Below, piece after piece: positions 34,249-43,607 of a stretch of 64,000 nucleotides of DNA. Below the pieces are notes generated by a model. The model made no database searches. It was not told the DNA's origin and worked only from the letters and a program-made list of their open reading frames with translations. The DNA lies in assembly GCA_017617315.1 (NCBI GenBank), contig JAFZWM010000013.1, positions 34,620-98,619 on the forward strand. The letters run 5' to 3'. Each line of letters begins with the position of its first letter. Position 1 is the stretch's first letter. The DNA is from Bacteroidaceae bacterium (GTDB taxonomy: Bacteria; Bacteroidota; Bacteroidia; Bacteroidales; Bacteroidaceae). The position numbers were made by a program, and so were the translations under genes.

Positions 34249-34256
34249 TATTTTTG
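34249..34256 (+). promoter_or_regulatory. -7 box of the HD-domain gene
   Basis: TATTTTTG then C on the plus strand, 66 bp before the ATG. Confidence 0.55.
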
Positions 34257-34321
34257 CTTCCGCAAAAAGAATAGATTGTTCTGCATAGTTTTAACACAAT
34301 ATTCTATTTTTCAGATAAAAA

Positions 34322-34858
34322 ATGAACCCGCTGGACATAATTAACAAATACTACCCCGAGGAATCGGAACTAAAAGAAATTCTGCTTTTTCACAGCCGTT
34401 GCGTGGCCGACATGGCTATAGAAATTGCAAACAAACATCCCGAATTAGATATAGACAAAGACTTTGTTTTCGAGGCGGCAATGCTTCACGACATTGGTAT
34501 TTTCGAGACTAACGCTCCCGGAATAAAATGCTTTGGCACAGAGCCTTACATCTGCCACGGCACTATCGGAGCAAGGATTCTTGAGGCCGAAGGATTTCCA
34601 CGGCACGCAAGAGTTTGCGAGAGGCACACGGGCACGGGACTGTCGCTCAGGCAGATTATTGAACAAAATTTGCCGGTTCCACACAAGGATTTGCTTCCCG
34701 AAACGTTAGAAGAACAGGTTATCTGCTTTGCCGACAAGTTTTACAGCAAGTCGAACCTCGAAAGAGTTAAGACTCCCGAGCAGGCTCTGAAAAGCATCAG
34801 AAAATTCGGAGACGACGGAATTGAGAGGTTCGAAAATTGGTGTAAAATGTTTCTGTAA
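34322..34858 (+). CDS. HD-domain phosphohydrolase
   Basis: 178 residues. The metal ligands of the HD fold are in LLFHSRCVADMAI (first His), AAMLHDIGIF (His-Asp) and the last Asp probably in VICFADKFYSK. Such proteins are metal-dependent phosphohydrolases of nucleotides or signalling molecules; this compact type resembles YqeK/uncharacterised hydrolases. No membrane part. It is followed after 62 bp by the LptD-like gene, which has its own promoter, so co-transcription is not needed. Confidence 0.85.
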   Translation: MNPLDIINKYYPEESELKEILLFHSRCVADMAIEIANKHPELDIDKDFVFEAAMLHDIGIFETNAPGIKCFGTEPYICHGTIGARILEAEGFPRHARVCERHTGTGLSLRQIIEQNLPVPHKDLLPETLEEQVICFADKFYSKSNLERVKTPEQALKSIRKFGDDGIERFENWCKMFL

Positions 34859-34904
34859 CACAGAAAATATCATTAAAAGATTAGCAGGTAACAAGGAAAT
34901 GTTG

Positions 34905-34912
34905 TAATTTTG
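34905..34912 (+). promoter_or_regulatory. -7 box directly before the LptD-like gene
   Basis: TAATTTTG then C; the predicted transcript start (about 7 bases on) is within 2 bases of the TTG start codon at 34921. Confidence 0.5.
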
Positions 34913-34920
34913 CCGACGTT

Positions 34921-37623
34921 TTGAAGAAAAAAACATTCATATTTGCATCATTCATGCTGTTGTTCCTCATGGCGCAACGGTCTAATGCCCGTTTTGCGGT
35001 AGAGCATCACAACTTTTCGGTGAGCGATTCCGTAAAGCCCGATGCTATACGTTCAGATTCTCTTGCAAACGATTCGCTGTCGCACGACTCCGTGGGTGTG
35101 AACAGGAAAAATCAGCCGCTCGAAGCTCCGGTTGAGTACACGGCAAACGATTCTATCGTGTACGAAGCAGGCAAGGGTTTTGCCCATCTGTATGGAAAAA
35201 GTAAGGTTTCGTATCAGAAAATAACTCTCGAGGCAGAGCAGATTTCGATGAACATCGACAGCAGTACCGTATTTGCACAAGGAATGCCCGACTCGCTCGG
35301 AGTGATGAACGGTCTGCCGGTATTTACCGACGGCGACACTCCGTACAATGCCGAGACAATGAGCTACAACTTCAAGACAAAACGCGGCTACATTACCAAC
35401 GTTGACACAAAGCAGGGCGACGGATTCCTGACGAGTGAGAGAGCCAAGAAAGGCTCGAACGACGAACTTTATGTTGAGCACGCAAAATATACCACCTGCG
35501 ACGAGAAGCATCCGCATTTCTATCTGGCTCTGAGCCGCGCCAAGGTTCGTCCGGGAAAGGATGTCGTATCGGGTCCGGCATGGCTTGTAGTCGAAGATGT
35601 AACCCTGCCGCTTGCCGTTCCGTTCTTCTACTTCCCGTTCAGCAGCAAGTATTCGAGCGGATTCATCATGCCAACATACGGCGACGAGAGCACGCGAGGA
35701 TTCTATCTTCGCGACGGAGGATACTACTTTGCCATAAGCGACCGCATGGACCTGAAGCTGCTCGGCGACATCTACACTCAAGGTTCGTGGGGACTGAAGG
35801 CTTCGTCAAACTACGTTAAGAGATACCGATATTCCGGCAGTTTCAACGCCAGCTACATGAAGACAAAGAGCGGCGACAAGGGCATAGACCAGACCGAGTC
35901 GACCGACTTCCAGATAAACTGGAGCCATCGTCAGGATGCAAAGGCAAACCCGAAGATAGGCTTCTCTGCAAGTGTCAGATTCAACACAAGCAGTTATAAC
36001 GCCAACAGCCTTTCGGCAAGATATAATCTGGCCGAATATTCATCAAACACAAAGGCTTCGAGTATCTCGCTCAACCTTAACGACTTGTGGGGAACGGGAG
36101 CGACTCTCTCGCTCACTTCTACCCTCTCGCAGAACACGCGCGACAGTTCGATGCAGGTGTCTCTTCCGGGTGTTGACTTCAGAATTCCGAAGTTTTATCC
36201 GTTCAAGCGAAAGAAGGCGGCTGGAAACGCGCGCTGGTACGAGAAAATCGGCATAAACTACAATATGCAGATGGGCAACAGCATCAGCACGAAGGAAGAC
36301 AAGCTGCTGCACTCAAGTTTCGCAAAGGACTGGAAGAACGGTATGGACCACAAGCTCAGCACCGACATGAGTTTGAGTCTTCTGAAATACATCAACGTAA
36401 ATCCGAGCGTAAGCTATCACGAGCGCTGGTACACCTACAAGGTGGAACAGAAATACAACAAGGAGAAAGGCGTAGTAGAACGCGATACAATTACCGGATT
36501 CAACCGAGTTTACGACTATTCTACCGGCATTTCTGCCAATACAACGCTCTACGGATTCTACGTTCCGAGCCGCAAACTTTTCGGCGACAAGGTTGTGGCA
36601 ATCCGCCATGTCGTAACGCCTCAGGTTTCGTACAGCTACACACCTGATTTTAGCGACAAGCGTTTTGGAGTATACGGAACTTACAAAAATGCCAACGGAG
36701 ATGACGTGCAGTACAACTACTACGAGGGAGCACTCTACGGCTCACCGGGAAGCGGACTTTCCAGCTCGATAAACTTCTCTGTCGGCAACAACGTTGAAAT
36801 GAAGATACGTTCGGACAAGGATTCGACCGGATACAAGAAAATAAGCCTCATCGACAACTTGGGCGTTAGCATGGGCTACAACTTCGCAGCCAAGACTCAC
36901 AATTGGAGCGACATGACAGTCAATCTGCGTCTGAAACTGTCGAAAAGCTACACGTTCAGCACCACAGCCGTATTTGCCACTTATGCATACGACGACAACG
37001 GAGATCTGAGCAACAAAACGGAATGGAGCTGCGGACGCTTCGGACGCTATCAGGGAATGAGCCAGAGCATTTCGTACACTCTGAACAACGAAAAGCTTGC
37101 CAAGCTATTCGGCTTCGGAAAGAAGGACAAAGACCAAGCATCTGCTGAAAACAAAGCCGATGACATGGACGATGAAGGCGAAGAGAAAAACGTTGTAAGA
37201 AAGGAAAAGCAGAAGGAAGATACAACCGACAAGGACGGCTATATGGCTTTCAAACTGCCGTGGTCGCTTAGTTTCTCGTACGGCGTATCGCTTGCCGAAG
37301 ACCACACGAAGAGTAAGTTCAACATACGCACGCATCGTTATCCATACAAGCTGACTCACACGCTAAACTTCAGCGGAAACGTAGGAATTTCGAGCAACTG
37401 GAGTTTCAGTTTCAGTTCGGGCTACGACTTCAACAACCACCGCATTTCGGCAACGACATGCTCTATTGGCCGAAGCATGCATTGCTTCGACATGAGCGGA
37501 AGTTTTGTGGTTGGTCCGTACACTTCTTACAACATCTCGCTTCGTGCCAACGCCGCAGAACTTGCCGATGCGTTGAAGTATGAGAAAAAGAGCAGCATGT
37601 CGTCAACGCTCGACTGGTACTAA
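34921..37623 (+). CDS. LptD-like LPS-assembly outer-membrane protein
   Basis: 900 residues from a TTG start (MKKKTFIFASFMLLFLMAQR, signal peptide cut after SNA). A later ATG at 34954 would leave a signal peptide without its lysines. The N-terminal domain (about 70-200) shows OstA/LptA-like strands (KGFAHLYGKSKVSYQKITLEA...). From about 210 to the end it is a large beta barrel with many aromatic-ended strands (YFPFSSKYSSGFIMP, LKLLGDIYTQGSWGL). This is the Bacteroidetes form of LptD, which inserts lipopolysaccharide into the outer leaflet. A loop near residues 730-770 is highly charged (DKDQASAENK...). It ends with an aromatic residue region (STLDWY), the usual barrel signal. Confidence 0.85.
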   Translation: MKKKTFIFASFMLLFLMAQRSNARFAVEHHNFSVSDSVKPDAIRSDSLANDSLSHDSVGVNRKNQPLEAPVEYTANDSIVYEAGKGFAHLYGKSKVSYQKITLEAEQISMNIDSSTVFAQGMPDSLGVMNGLPVFTDGDTPYNAETMSYNFKTKRGYITNVDTKQGDGFLTSERAKKGSNDELYVEHAKYTTCDEKHPHFYLALSRAKVRPGKDVVSGPAWLVVEDVTLPLAVPFFYFPFSSKYSSGFIMPTYGDESTRGFYLRDGGYYFAISDRMDLKLLGDIYTQGSWGLKASSNYVKRYRYSGSFNASYMKTKSGDKGIDQTESTDFQINWSHRQDAKANPKIGFSASVRFNTSSYNANSLSARYNLAEYSSNTKASSISLNLNDLWGTGATLSLTSTLSQNTRDSSMQVSLPGVDFRIPKFYPFKRKKAAGNARWYEKIGINYNMQMGNSISTKEDKLLHSSFAKDWKNGMDHKLSTDMSLSLLKYINVNPSVSYHERWYTYKVEQKYNKEKGVVERDTITGFNRVYDYSTGISANTTLYGFYVPSRKLFGDKVVAIRHVVTPQVSYSYTPDFSDKRFGVYGTYKNANGDDVQYNYYEGALYGSPGSGLSSSINFSVGNNVEMKIRSDKDSTGYKKISLIDNLGVSMGYNFAAKTHNWSDMTVNLRLKLSKSYTFSTTAVFATYAYDDNGDLSNKTEWSCGRFGRYQGMSQSISYTLNNEKLAKLFGFGKKDKDQASAENKADDMDDEGEEKNVVRKEKQKEDTTDKDGYMAFKLPWSLSFSYGVSLAEDHTKSKFNIRTHRYPYKLTHTLNFSGNVGISSNWSFSFSSGYDFNNHRISATTCSIGRSMHCFDMSGSFVVGPYTSYNISLRANAAELADALKYEKKSSMSSTLDWY

Positions 37624-37625
37624 AA

Positions 37626-37657
37626 TTTGGATAATTGAATAAAAAGAACTATCTTTG
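37626..37657 (+). promoter_or_regulatory. Promoter of tRNA-Arg
   Basis: TTTG (37626-37629), 20 bases, TATCTTTG (37650-37657): a full match to the Bacteroidetes consensus, 23 bp before the tRNA. Confidence 0.75.
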
Positions 37658-37680
37658 CACGAGCTTTTGAAAAAGTTGAA

Positions 37681-37754
37681 GGTCCCGTAGCTTAGCTGAA
37701 TAGAGCGTCAGATTCCGGTTCTGAAGGTCATGGGTTTGAATCCCATCGGGATCA
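37681..37754 (+). tRNA. tRNA-Arg (anticodon CCG)
   Basis: 74 bases. Acceptor stem ggtcccg pairs with cgggatc (one G-U), discriminator A. D-arm gcttagctgaatagagc, anticodon stem tcaga/tctga with loop ttccggt, so the anticodon is CCG, reading CGG (Arg). T-arm atgggtttgaatcccat. CCA is not encoded. Confidence 0.95.
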
Positions 37755-37762
37755 CAAAACAA

Positions 37763-37805
37763 ACATCGAGAATACTTTTTGTCAAAGTTTTCTCGATGTT
37801 TTTTC
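37763..37805 (+). terminator. Terminator after tRNA-Arg
   Basis: 10-bp stem acatcgagaa / ttctcgatgt followed by T run. Confidence 0.8.
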
Positions 37806-37850
37806 ATATCTATGTACTTTTTTATCTTGACAAAGAATCCAAAGTCTCGT

Positions 37851-37883
37851 CCCGAATGAATCTCGAACGAATCTCGAAGAAAT
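37851..37883. repeat. 11-bp tandem repeat, three units
   Basis: Units cccgaatgaat, ctcgaacgaat, ctcgaagaaat; same family as 4622-4654, including the same leading tctcgt. It lies between the tRNA-Arg terminator and the EamA gene. Confidence 0.75.
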
Positions 37884-37936
37884 GAAAGCCCGACGCGATG
37901 AAAGAATCATCGGTTCAAGATAAAAAAAGACAAATT

Positions 37937-38857
37937 TCAATTCTTCTTGTTCGACAAAAACATTCCGGCAATAATCAATACCGAGCCTATGATGAAGTAC
38001 ACGGTTATATCCTCGCTAAGCACAACCCACGCAAAGACGATGGTTGTAACGGGATTGAAATAGACGTAGTTTGTAGCTGCCACCGCGCCGAGTTTCTTTA
38101 TAACCCAGTTCCAGACGAGGAAGCAGAGCATCGAAGCCACGCAGCCAAGGAACAAAAGATTGTTAAGCACCTCGGGACGCATGATGTCGGCAAGCGACGG
38201 AAATCCCGGCACAAACCAATAGTAAGGTAGCATCGACACAAGTCCGTAGAAAAAGACTTTTCGGGTTACGAAGATGGTGTTGTACTTCTGGCTTGCCGGA
38301 ATCATAAGCAGAGAGTAGACAGCCCAGCAAAGGCATGCCGCAAAAGCCAGAGCATCGCCAAGCGGAGAGAGATGAAGCACGAAATGTCCGTTAAGAACCA
38401 CCACAACAACGCCGAGGGCAGCCATCAGAGTGCCCAGAATCTGAATCTTGCTAAGTCTTTCGGACTTATAGAACATCGCAATAAGGGCGGTTGCAAAGAG
38501 CGGACAAAGGCACACGATGAGCGACGTATTTGTAGTTGTTGTATAGTTCATAGCCGAATTTTCAGTAAGAAAATAGAGCGAGCCGCCGCTTATGCCAAGC
38601 CCAACCATCAGCATTTCGTCCTTAACAGAATCGGCAAACAGGCGAAACTTCTTCAGCCCGGTCTTTGTCCAGCCCATCTTGCGCGGATAGTACGACAACG
38701 ACGTGGCAAGCAGCAGCACATAGGCTATTATAAACCTGAGCGTGAATATCTGCGCAGGCGACAGTCCGCCGTTTAGCAGCAGCTTTGTGAATACGAAAGT
38801 AGAGCCCCATATCGCCACCACAACAAAGGCTACGAAATGATACAACAAATTACTCAT
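37937..38857 (-). CDS. EamA/DMT family transporter
   Basis: 306 residues with ten hydrophobic helices in two EamA repeats; the first ends around residue 150 (LMAALGVVVVVLNG), the second around 290 (IIGSVLIIAGMFLS). The motifs VAIWGSTFVFTKLLL at the start and ENSAMNYTTTTNTSLI between helices are typical. These inner-membrane carriers usually export amino acids or metabolites; the substrate is not readable. It stands alone, convergent with tRNA-Arg. Confidence 0.9.
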   Translation of the reverse strand: MSNLLYHFVAFVVVAIWGSTFVFTKLLLNGGLSPAQIFTLRFIIAYVLLLATSLSYYPRKMGWTKTGLKKFRLFADSVKDEMLMVGLGISGGSLYFLTENSAMNYTTTTNTSLIVCLCPLFATALIAMFYKSERLSKIQILGTLMAALGVVVVVLNGHFVLHLSPLGDALAFAACLCWAVYSLLMIPASQKYNTIFVTRKVFFYGLVSMLPYYWFVPGFPSLADIMRPEVLNNLLFLGCVASMLCFLVWNWVIKKLGAVAATNYVYFNPVTTIVFAWVVLSEDITVYFIIGSVLIIAGMFLSNKKN

Positions 38858-39252
38858 GTCTGGAAAAAAATCTTTTTACGGCAGTAAAGATACAAACTAT
38901 TTTTTTGTTGAAGTCTGTTTTGTCTGCATTTTGAAAAACATAGGCGGAAAAACAAAAAAATCTGATTCTTCGTCTTTCCGCCCAACTTGTTTCCATTGCA
39001 AGGCTTCACCCTGTTTGCATTACCAATGATTTGGCTTACATAAATTACCCGCTATCTCTTTTCCAACACATTCAGAATCAAGACTTTTCAACTTTCAAAA
39101 TTCCAAATCGAGTTACAGTTACAGTTGTTACAGTTGTTTTTCGAAGGGTAGTTTATGAATAATGAAAACCAACCACCAATTATGAATTGTGAATTATGAA
39201 TTTTGAATTATGAATTATGAATTGTCAATTGTGAATTCTCAAATAACGTGTA
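38858..39252. other. Intergenic region with low-complexity repeats
   Basis: 395 bp without a gene. Near the left end TATCTTTA on the minus strand (38885-38892) is a probable -7 box of the EamA gene. Around 39110-39140 is a short gttaca/gttgttaca run. The right end is the 7-bp repeat tract 39182-39237. Confidence 0.6.
39182..39237. repeat. 7-bp tandem repeat tract (8 units)
   Basis: Units atgaatt, gtgaatt, atgaatt, ttgaatt, atgaatt, atgaatt, gtcaatt, gtgaatt. This is the most regular of the 7-bp tracts; it ends 15 bp from the stop of the Gfo/Idh gene. Confidence 0.85.
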
Positions 39253-40245
39253 TCAGAAATCGTCCATCGGATAGCGGACGCCCCATTTACGGCGTAAATC
39301 ATCCATCAGCTGCATGATGTAGAGCGTTTCGTGGAGCGGCATGCTGTACGGCTCAAGCTGATTGTCGGCAATAGCCTCGCGACACTCCAAAAACTGATAC
39401 TCGTAGCCCGTAATCTGCCGCGGCACTTCAATCTCCTCTACAAACACGCGGTCGGGACCGTTCAGGCGAATCCGTTGCGGATTGTTTATGTTGTCGATGA
39501 TGATGTTGCCTTCAGTTCCGGCAATTACGCCGATATTATCGCCCACGCAGGCAGCCGACGACTGAAGGTTTGCAAGAATTCCATCTTCGAGAACGAGCGA
39601 GATTGAGTTTGTCAAATCCATTCCCGTCTTTGACTTTACACATTGCGACTCGATATTCAGAATCTTGCTGTCGAAAAACATTCTGACAAAGTTGATAGCA
39701 TACACACCAAGGTCGAGCAACGCACCTCCGCAGAGGTCGGGCTGCATTATGCGAGGCTTCTCGCCCATGCTGTAGCCAAGGGTTGCCGTAACGAGCCGAG
39801 GCTCTCCAATCCTGCCGTCGGAAATGAGCTTGCGCACAATCTGTACGGCCGGCTGATAGCGAGTCCAGATTGCTTCGGCAAGGAATACGCGCTTCTCTCG
39901 CGCAAGCTCAACAATCTCCCTGGCCTCACGATGATTTGCCATGAAAGCCTTCTCTACAAGGCAAGGCTTTCCGGCAAGGATAGCCTCGCGCGTAACATCA
40001 AAATGATGGCTGTGAGGCGTTGCAACGTACACAAGGTCGACATCTGGGTCGGCAATCAGCTCGCTATACGAGCCGTAGGCCTTGGCGATGTTCCATTTTG
40101 CTGCAAAATCCTGTGCCTTGCCGAGCGTGCGCGACGCTATGGCATACGCCTCAACATTTGTTAAATGACAGAGCGTGATAGCGGCCTTTGTAGCAATCCA
40201 TCCTGCGCCGATAATTCCCACGCGCATGGTCTTGTCCTGTTCCAT
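39253..40245 (-). CDS. Gfo/Idh/MocA family oxidoreductase
   Basis: 330 residues. The N-terminal Rossmann domain (VGIIGAGWIATKAAITL, then VEAYAIASR) binds NAD(P). DVDLVYVATPHSHHFD and CLVEKAFMAN are the usual next segments; the lysine of EKA is the likely catalytic one (normally EKP). GGALLDLGVYAINF marks the C-terminal beta-sheet domain. These enzymes oxidise or reduce sugars and cyclitols; the substrate is unknown. It has a promoter at 40321-40351 and seems monocistronic. Confidence 0.92.
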   Translation of the reverse strand: MEQDKTMRVGIIGAGWIATKAAITLCHLTNVEAYAIASRTLGKAQDFAAKWNIAKAYGSYSELIADPDVDLVYVATPHSHHFDVTREAILAGKPCLVEKAFMANHREAREIVELAREKRVFLAEAIWTRYQPAVQIVRKLISDGRIGEPRLVTATLGYSMGEKPRIMQPDLCGGALLDLGVYAINFVRMFFDSKILNIESQCVKSKTGMDLTNSISLVLEDGILANLQSSAACVGDNIGVIAGTEGNIIIDNINNPQRIRLNGPDRVFVEEIEVPRQITGYEYQFLECREAIADNQLEPYSMPLHETLYIMQLMDDLRRKWGVRYPMDDF

Positions 40246-40320
40246 ATAAATGTGTTTTTATAAAGGTTATAGTTTTTTTTACAGAAGCCGATGAATGACG
40301 GCATCTAACTTCCTTATGCA

Positions 40321-40351
40321 CAAAAATATGACTAAAAAATCACTTTTGCAA
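40321..40351 (-). promoter_or_regulatory. Promoter of the Gfo/Idh gene
   Basis: On the minus strand TTG (40349-40351), 20 bases, TATTTTTG (40321-40328). Confidence 0.6.
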
Positions 40352-40373
40352 GTCTGCCGCATACAAACAATAA

Positions 40374-40412
40374 AAAACAGAGCATCTTTCTTTAGTTAGG
40401 ATACTCTGTTTT
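40374..40412 (-). terminator. Terminator after the DUF4919 gene
   Basis: Stem aaaacagag / ctctgtttt with T run on the minus strand, 5 bp past the gene's stop. Confidence 0.75.
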
Positions 40413-40416
40413 TCTG

Positions 40417-41127
40417 TTATTTATAATCAGGTTTCATTAAGCCAAACTTTATCGACTCAAGTTCCAAGACTCGCGTAATCTCAAAATAGATTTCCTTTGC
40501 GTCGTAATATTTGCTGCCATTTTTCAAATAAATAAGGTCGCAGTTTCCGGCAAGAACCTGACGCTCGCGGTCGTAGAGTTCGAGATAATGGTTCATAAAA
40601 CTATACTCATCGCTCACCTTCGTAACATAGAAAGGATGTTCTTTGTCGCCGTAGCCCGTCATCGCTATTGTATTGAGGATGCAAAACATTCTGTTAAAAT
40701 ACTGAACATATTCGCCTTTTGCCACTCCCGATTTTGAATCTGTTGCCAACAATTTCAAGGCAGCGCCTTTAGCACAAAGAGCATCCAAGTTCAGCGGATT
40801 TACGCCTAAAGCCTTGTCTGCCCTCTTTATGCAATCCTTATATTTCTCTTCTCTCAGCAACTTCATCGACTCCCTTGCATCAAGTTCCTCGCTGTCGTCG
40901 GTCAGGAAAGACTGCCCATAGAATGCCAGAATTCTCTCGGGATAAGTCATCGTAGTGTCTATTTTCTCGGCAGAGAGTCTCTTTACCAACTCCTTAACAT
41001 GCTCGGGATTCTTCTTTACTTCTTTCTTTATTTTCCCCCAGTTTACAGGAATAATCTCTCTTGTCTGAGCCACGCCAAGCAGCGAGAATGTCAGACAGCA
41101 CACAAAAGTCAGAATGTACTTGTTCAT
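40417..41127 (-). CDS. DUF4919 family exported protein
   Basis: 236 residues with signal peptide MNKYILTFVCCLTFSLLGVAQ. The mature part is helical and matches the DUF4919 family of Bacteroidetes (WGKIKKEVKKNPEHV, MTYPERILAFYGQSFL, TVNGYGDKEHPFYV-like segment as ...MTGYGDKEHPFYV, and the end EIYFEITRVLELE). No enzyme motif is visible; TPR-like helix pairs around 85-130 (ALGVNPLNLDALCAKGAALK) suggest a binding role. Probably periplasmic. It has its own promoter (-7 box 41173-41180) and terminator. Confidence 0.8.
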   Translation of the reverse strand: MNKYILTFVCCLTFSLLGVAQTREIIPVNWGKIKKEVKKNPEHVKELVKRLSAEKIDTTMTYPERILAFYGQSFLTDDSEELDARESMKLLREEKYKDCIKRADKALGVNPLNLDALCAKGAALKLLATDSKSGVAKGEYVQYFNRMFCILNTIAMTGYGDKEHPFYVTKVSDEYSFMNHYLELYDRERQVLAGNCDLIYLKNGSKYYDAKEIYFEITRVLELESIKFGLMKPDYK

Positions 41128-41172
41128 ACTTTTAGATTTTTTGTTACATCAGTTTTAGTTACATTTCAGTTA

Positions 41173-41180
41173 CAAAAATA
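41173..41180 (-). promoter_or_regulatory. -7 box of the DUF4919 gene
   Basis: TATTTTTG on the minus strand, 46 bp before the ATG. Confidence 0.5.
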
Positions 41181-41248
41181 ATAATATTACGCTTACGCCT
41201 TTTCTTTTTCCAACAGTTTGTTACAGATTACGAACATTATTTACAAAA

Positions 41249-41283
41249 AAAGTCTGACTTCCACATTCGGGAAACCAGACTTT
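41249..41283 (-). terminator. Terminator at the end of the pectin operon
   Basis: Stem aaagtctg / cagacttt with a T run on the minus strand, 24 bp past the susD-like stop. Confidence 0.75.
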
Positions 41284-41306
41284 CTTATTATGATATTTCT
41301 TTTAAA

Positions 41307-43574
41307 TTACTTCACGTTCTGGAAGCCATAACCGTTTGTAATCTTAGATGTCTGCATATTTGTTGTACTGAACGGGAAGAAATATATTGGAGGATAACCA
41401 TATACATATCCGCACAAAACATTCTTGTTGTAGTCGTCCTTATTACTGCCGGTAATAAGCGTAATTCCCCAGTCAACTCTTTTATATCCGTCAGCTTCAA
41501 GAGCCTTTGCCTCTTCTTCATCAACATGACGGAACAAGCCTACAATTGAAAGGTTTGTAGTTGTCTGGTTGATGTTTGCCAAATTCTTCGTTCTATCAGC
41601 ATCCGAAGTAAATGAAGAAAAACCTACCGAATACCAATCGTCGTTCTGTCCTCTCCAACTTGGATAAAGAACTGTTGATGCAAGGTCATTCTGCCAGTCG
41701 TACTCAACAGCCTCTTCAGGAGCAGAATACTGAGCAGTAAGGCGATATCCGAAGAGTTTCTTGGCATCCACGTTCTTAACCCAAATATAGTTAGAAATCA
41801 CGTTTCCGTTTTCGAAAGTATGATATCCCTTAGTCTGAAGGTCGGAATACATAGCCTCCATCTTGTTGTGGAAATCAGTAAGAACAGGAGTAAGCATATT
41901 GTTACGGATAAGGTCGTAACGGCGTGAGCCCTCGCCTCCGAACTCAAGCTTGCGCTCCTCGATAACAGCCTCTAGCAAAGAACCGCCGCACTTCTCGATG
42001 AAGGCGTTGATGTCCTGTGGCTCGGCAAAAGCTCGGTTATGAACGGCTTCAAGCATCTGCTTGCCTTCAACCTCATTACCTATAATTGCATCAATCTCGG
42101 CAATCATAAGATAGATGTCGGCAGAACGCATGTAAGGGCAGTTGATACCAGCCTGACGCTGTGACAAAATATAAGGCGAAGAACAACGGTTCTCGTCCCA
42201 CTTGTTAAGGGCAATACCACCGGCAAGCTTTGCAGAGCCATTTCCCGCCAGAGAAATGATAGCCTCGCCACCCTTACCGTCGCTACCAGTAACGGTACAT
42301 GTAACGTCACGGCGCAAATCCTTAGGGTCGAAGTCGTTGTAGTAGTAAAGAGGATTGAAACGGCTCTGACAGTATGCCTTACATGGGAATGAGTTACTAC
42401 CACCACCGTTTGACGGACGACCGAACGCGTATGGACGCTCGTTTGCACCAATAGCGCGAGTTTCAGGAATCTCATAGATGCTCTCGGCAGAGTAGATACC
42501 ATCGCCATTCATCATCTGCTGGAATACATACTGATAAGGATTTCCGTAATTACGAGTTGTATACGTTTCGTCATCAATCTTATATGTATTAGGTACACGA
42601 CCATCTTCCTTCACTAGATAACCATAGTTAGAACGAGCAAGTGATGCCGTATAGCAAGCACGCAAATATGGAACAGCATCAGAAAGAATCTTCGTGTAAT
42701 CACTACGACGAGCATAGAACGAGTTTGTTGTCGTAGACTTACATTCAGTCTCGAAAGAAATCTTGTTGCCATTGTATCCAACATATTCCATATCGTTACG
42801 ACGAGTGCTATAACCTGCAGCATACAAGGCCATACGACCGATAAGACCATCAACATAGTCTCTTGTCATTATTGTAGGTACAGCTGAGACATTCTCGCCA
42901 AGACGGAACATAAATGGCTCAACCAACTTCAAACGGCGGAGCTGGTCGTCGTAGATATAATCGCGACTTACCAAGCCCTCGGCAGCAACACCCGGCTCAA
43001 GAGAGTAAGGTATATCGCCGAAGAAACGAAGAAGCTCGAAGTAGCAAGTTGCACGAAGTGCTACTGCCTGACCGTAAAGGTCAGACAATACAGTAGGCTT
43101 GCCTTCCTTTAGAATCTTCTCAAACTCTGGCTGAGCCTCGAAAGCCCTTGTAAGGCGATTCATCTGTCCTATAATTAAGTACAAGCCATCAAATGCACTT
43201 GCAGCATCCTTAAAGTCACAGTTGAAAATACCAGTTCCGTTGTATTTCTCACTTGTTATACCACCAGCAGCACCAGAAACACCTGCATACATACTCTGTG
43301 GCACATTACGAGGCTGAGCACCGAAGTTCTCAGGCTGGCGTGTTGTCTCATCACCGTCTACAAGTACATCGTAAAACAATCCGTTTGAGTGAACTGCCGA
43401 ACTTCCACGCCACATTTCGTAGGCATAGTTAAGCGCACCCTGTGCACTCTCCTCGTGTGTAAACACGAAATCTGACGATGCAATAGAAGGCGAAGATGTG
43501 TCAAGGTAATCGTCGCAAGATGTTGCACCAAGCAACATTCCTGCACCTAAAACAATATATAATGATTTCTTCAT
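41307..43574 (-). CDS. SusD/RagB family glycan-binding lipoprotein
   Basis: 755 residues, longer than the usual 500-600. The signal MKKSLYIVLGAGMLLGATSC has a lipobox at Cys20. Early TPR-like helices include GQMNRLTRAFEAQPEF and the strong SusD landmark LYGQAVALRATCYFELLRFFGDIPY. RSADIYLMIAEIDAI and ERKLEFGGEGSRRYDLIRNN are the late SusD motifs. SusD forms the lid over the SusC barrel and captures oligosaccharide at the cell surface. The extra length lies in the central part and may hold the binding face. It follows susC after 33 bp and ends the operon. Confidence 0.93.
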   Translation of the reverse strand: MKKSLYIVLGAGMLLGATSCDDYLDTSSPSIASSDFVFTHEESAQGALNYAYEMWRGSSAVHSNGLFYDVLVDGDETTRQPENFGAQPRNVPQSMYAGVSGAAGGITSEKYNGTGIFNCDFKDAASAFDGLYLIIGQMNRLTRAFEAQPEFEKILKEGKPTVLSDLYGQAVALRATCYFELLRFFGDIPYSLEPGVAAEGLVSRDYIYDDQLRRLKLVEPFMFRLGENVSAVPTIMTRDYVDGLIGRMALYAAGYSTRRNDMEYVGYNGNKISFETECKSTTTNSFYARRSDYTKILSDAVPYLRACYTASLARSNYGYLVKEDGRVPNTYKIDDETYTTRNYGNPYQYVFQQMMNGDGIYSAESIYEIPETRAIGANERPYAFGRPSNGGGSNSFPCKAYCQSRFNPLYYYNDFDPKDLRRDVTCTVTGSDGKGGEAIISLAGNGSAKLAGGIALNKWDENRCSSPYILSQRQAGINCPYMRSADIYLMIAEIDAIIGNEVEGKQMLEAVHNRAFAEPQDINAFIEKCGGSLLEAVIEERKLEFGGEGSRRYDLIRNNMLTPVLTDFHNKMEAMYSDLQTKGYHTFENGNVISNYIWVKNVDAKKLFGYRLTAQYSAPEEAVEYDWQNDLASTVLYPSWRGQNDDWYSVGFSSFTSDADRTKNLANINQTTTNLSIVGLFRHVDEEEAKALEADGYKRVDWGITLITGSNKDDYNKNVLCGYVYGYPPIYFFPFSTTNMQTSKITNGYGFQNVK

Positions 43575-43607
43575 TTTTAATCAATATTAAAATTACACCT
43601 CTTTGGT

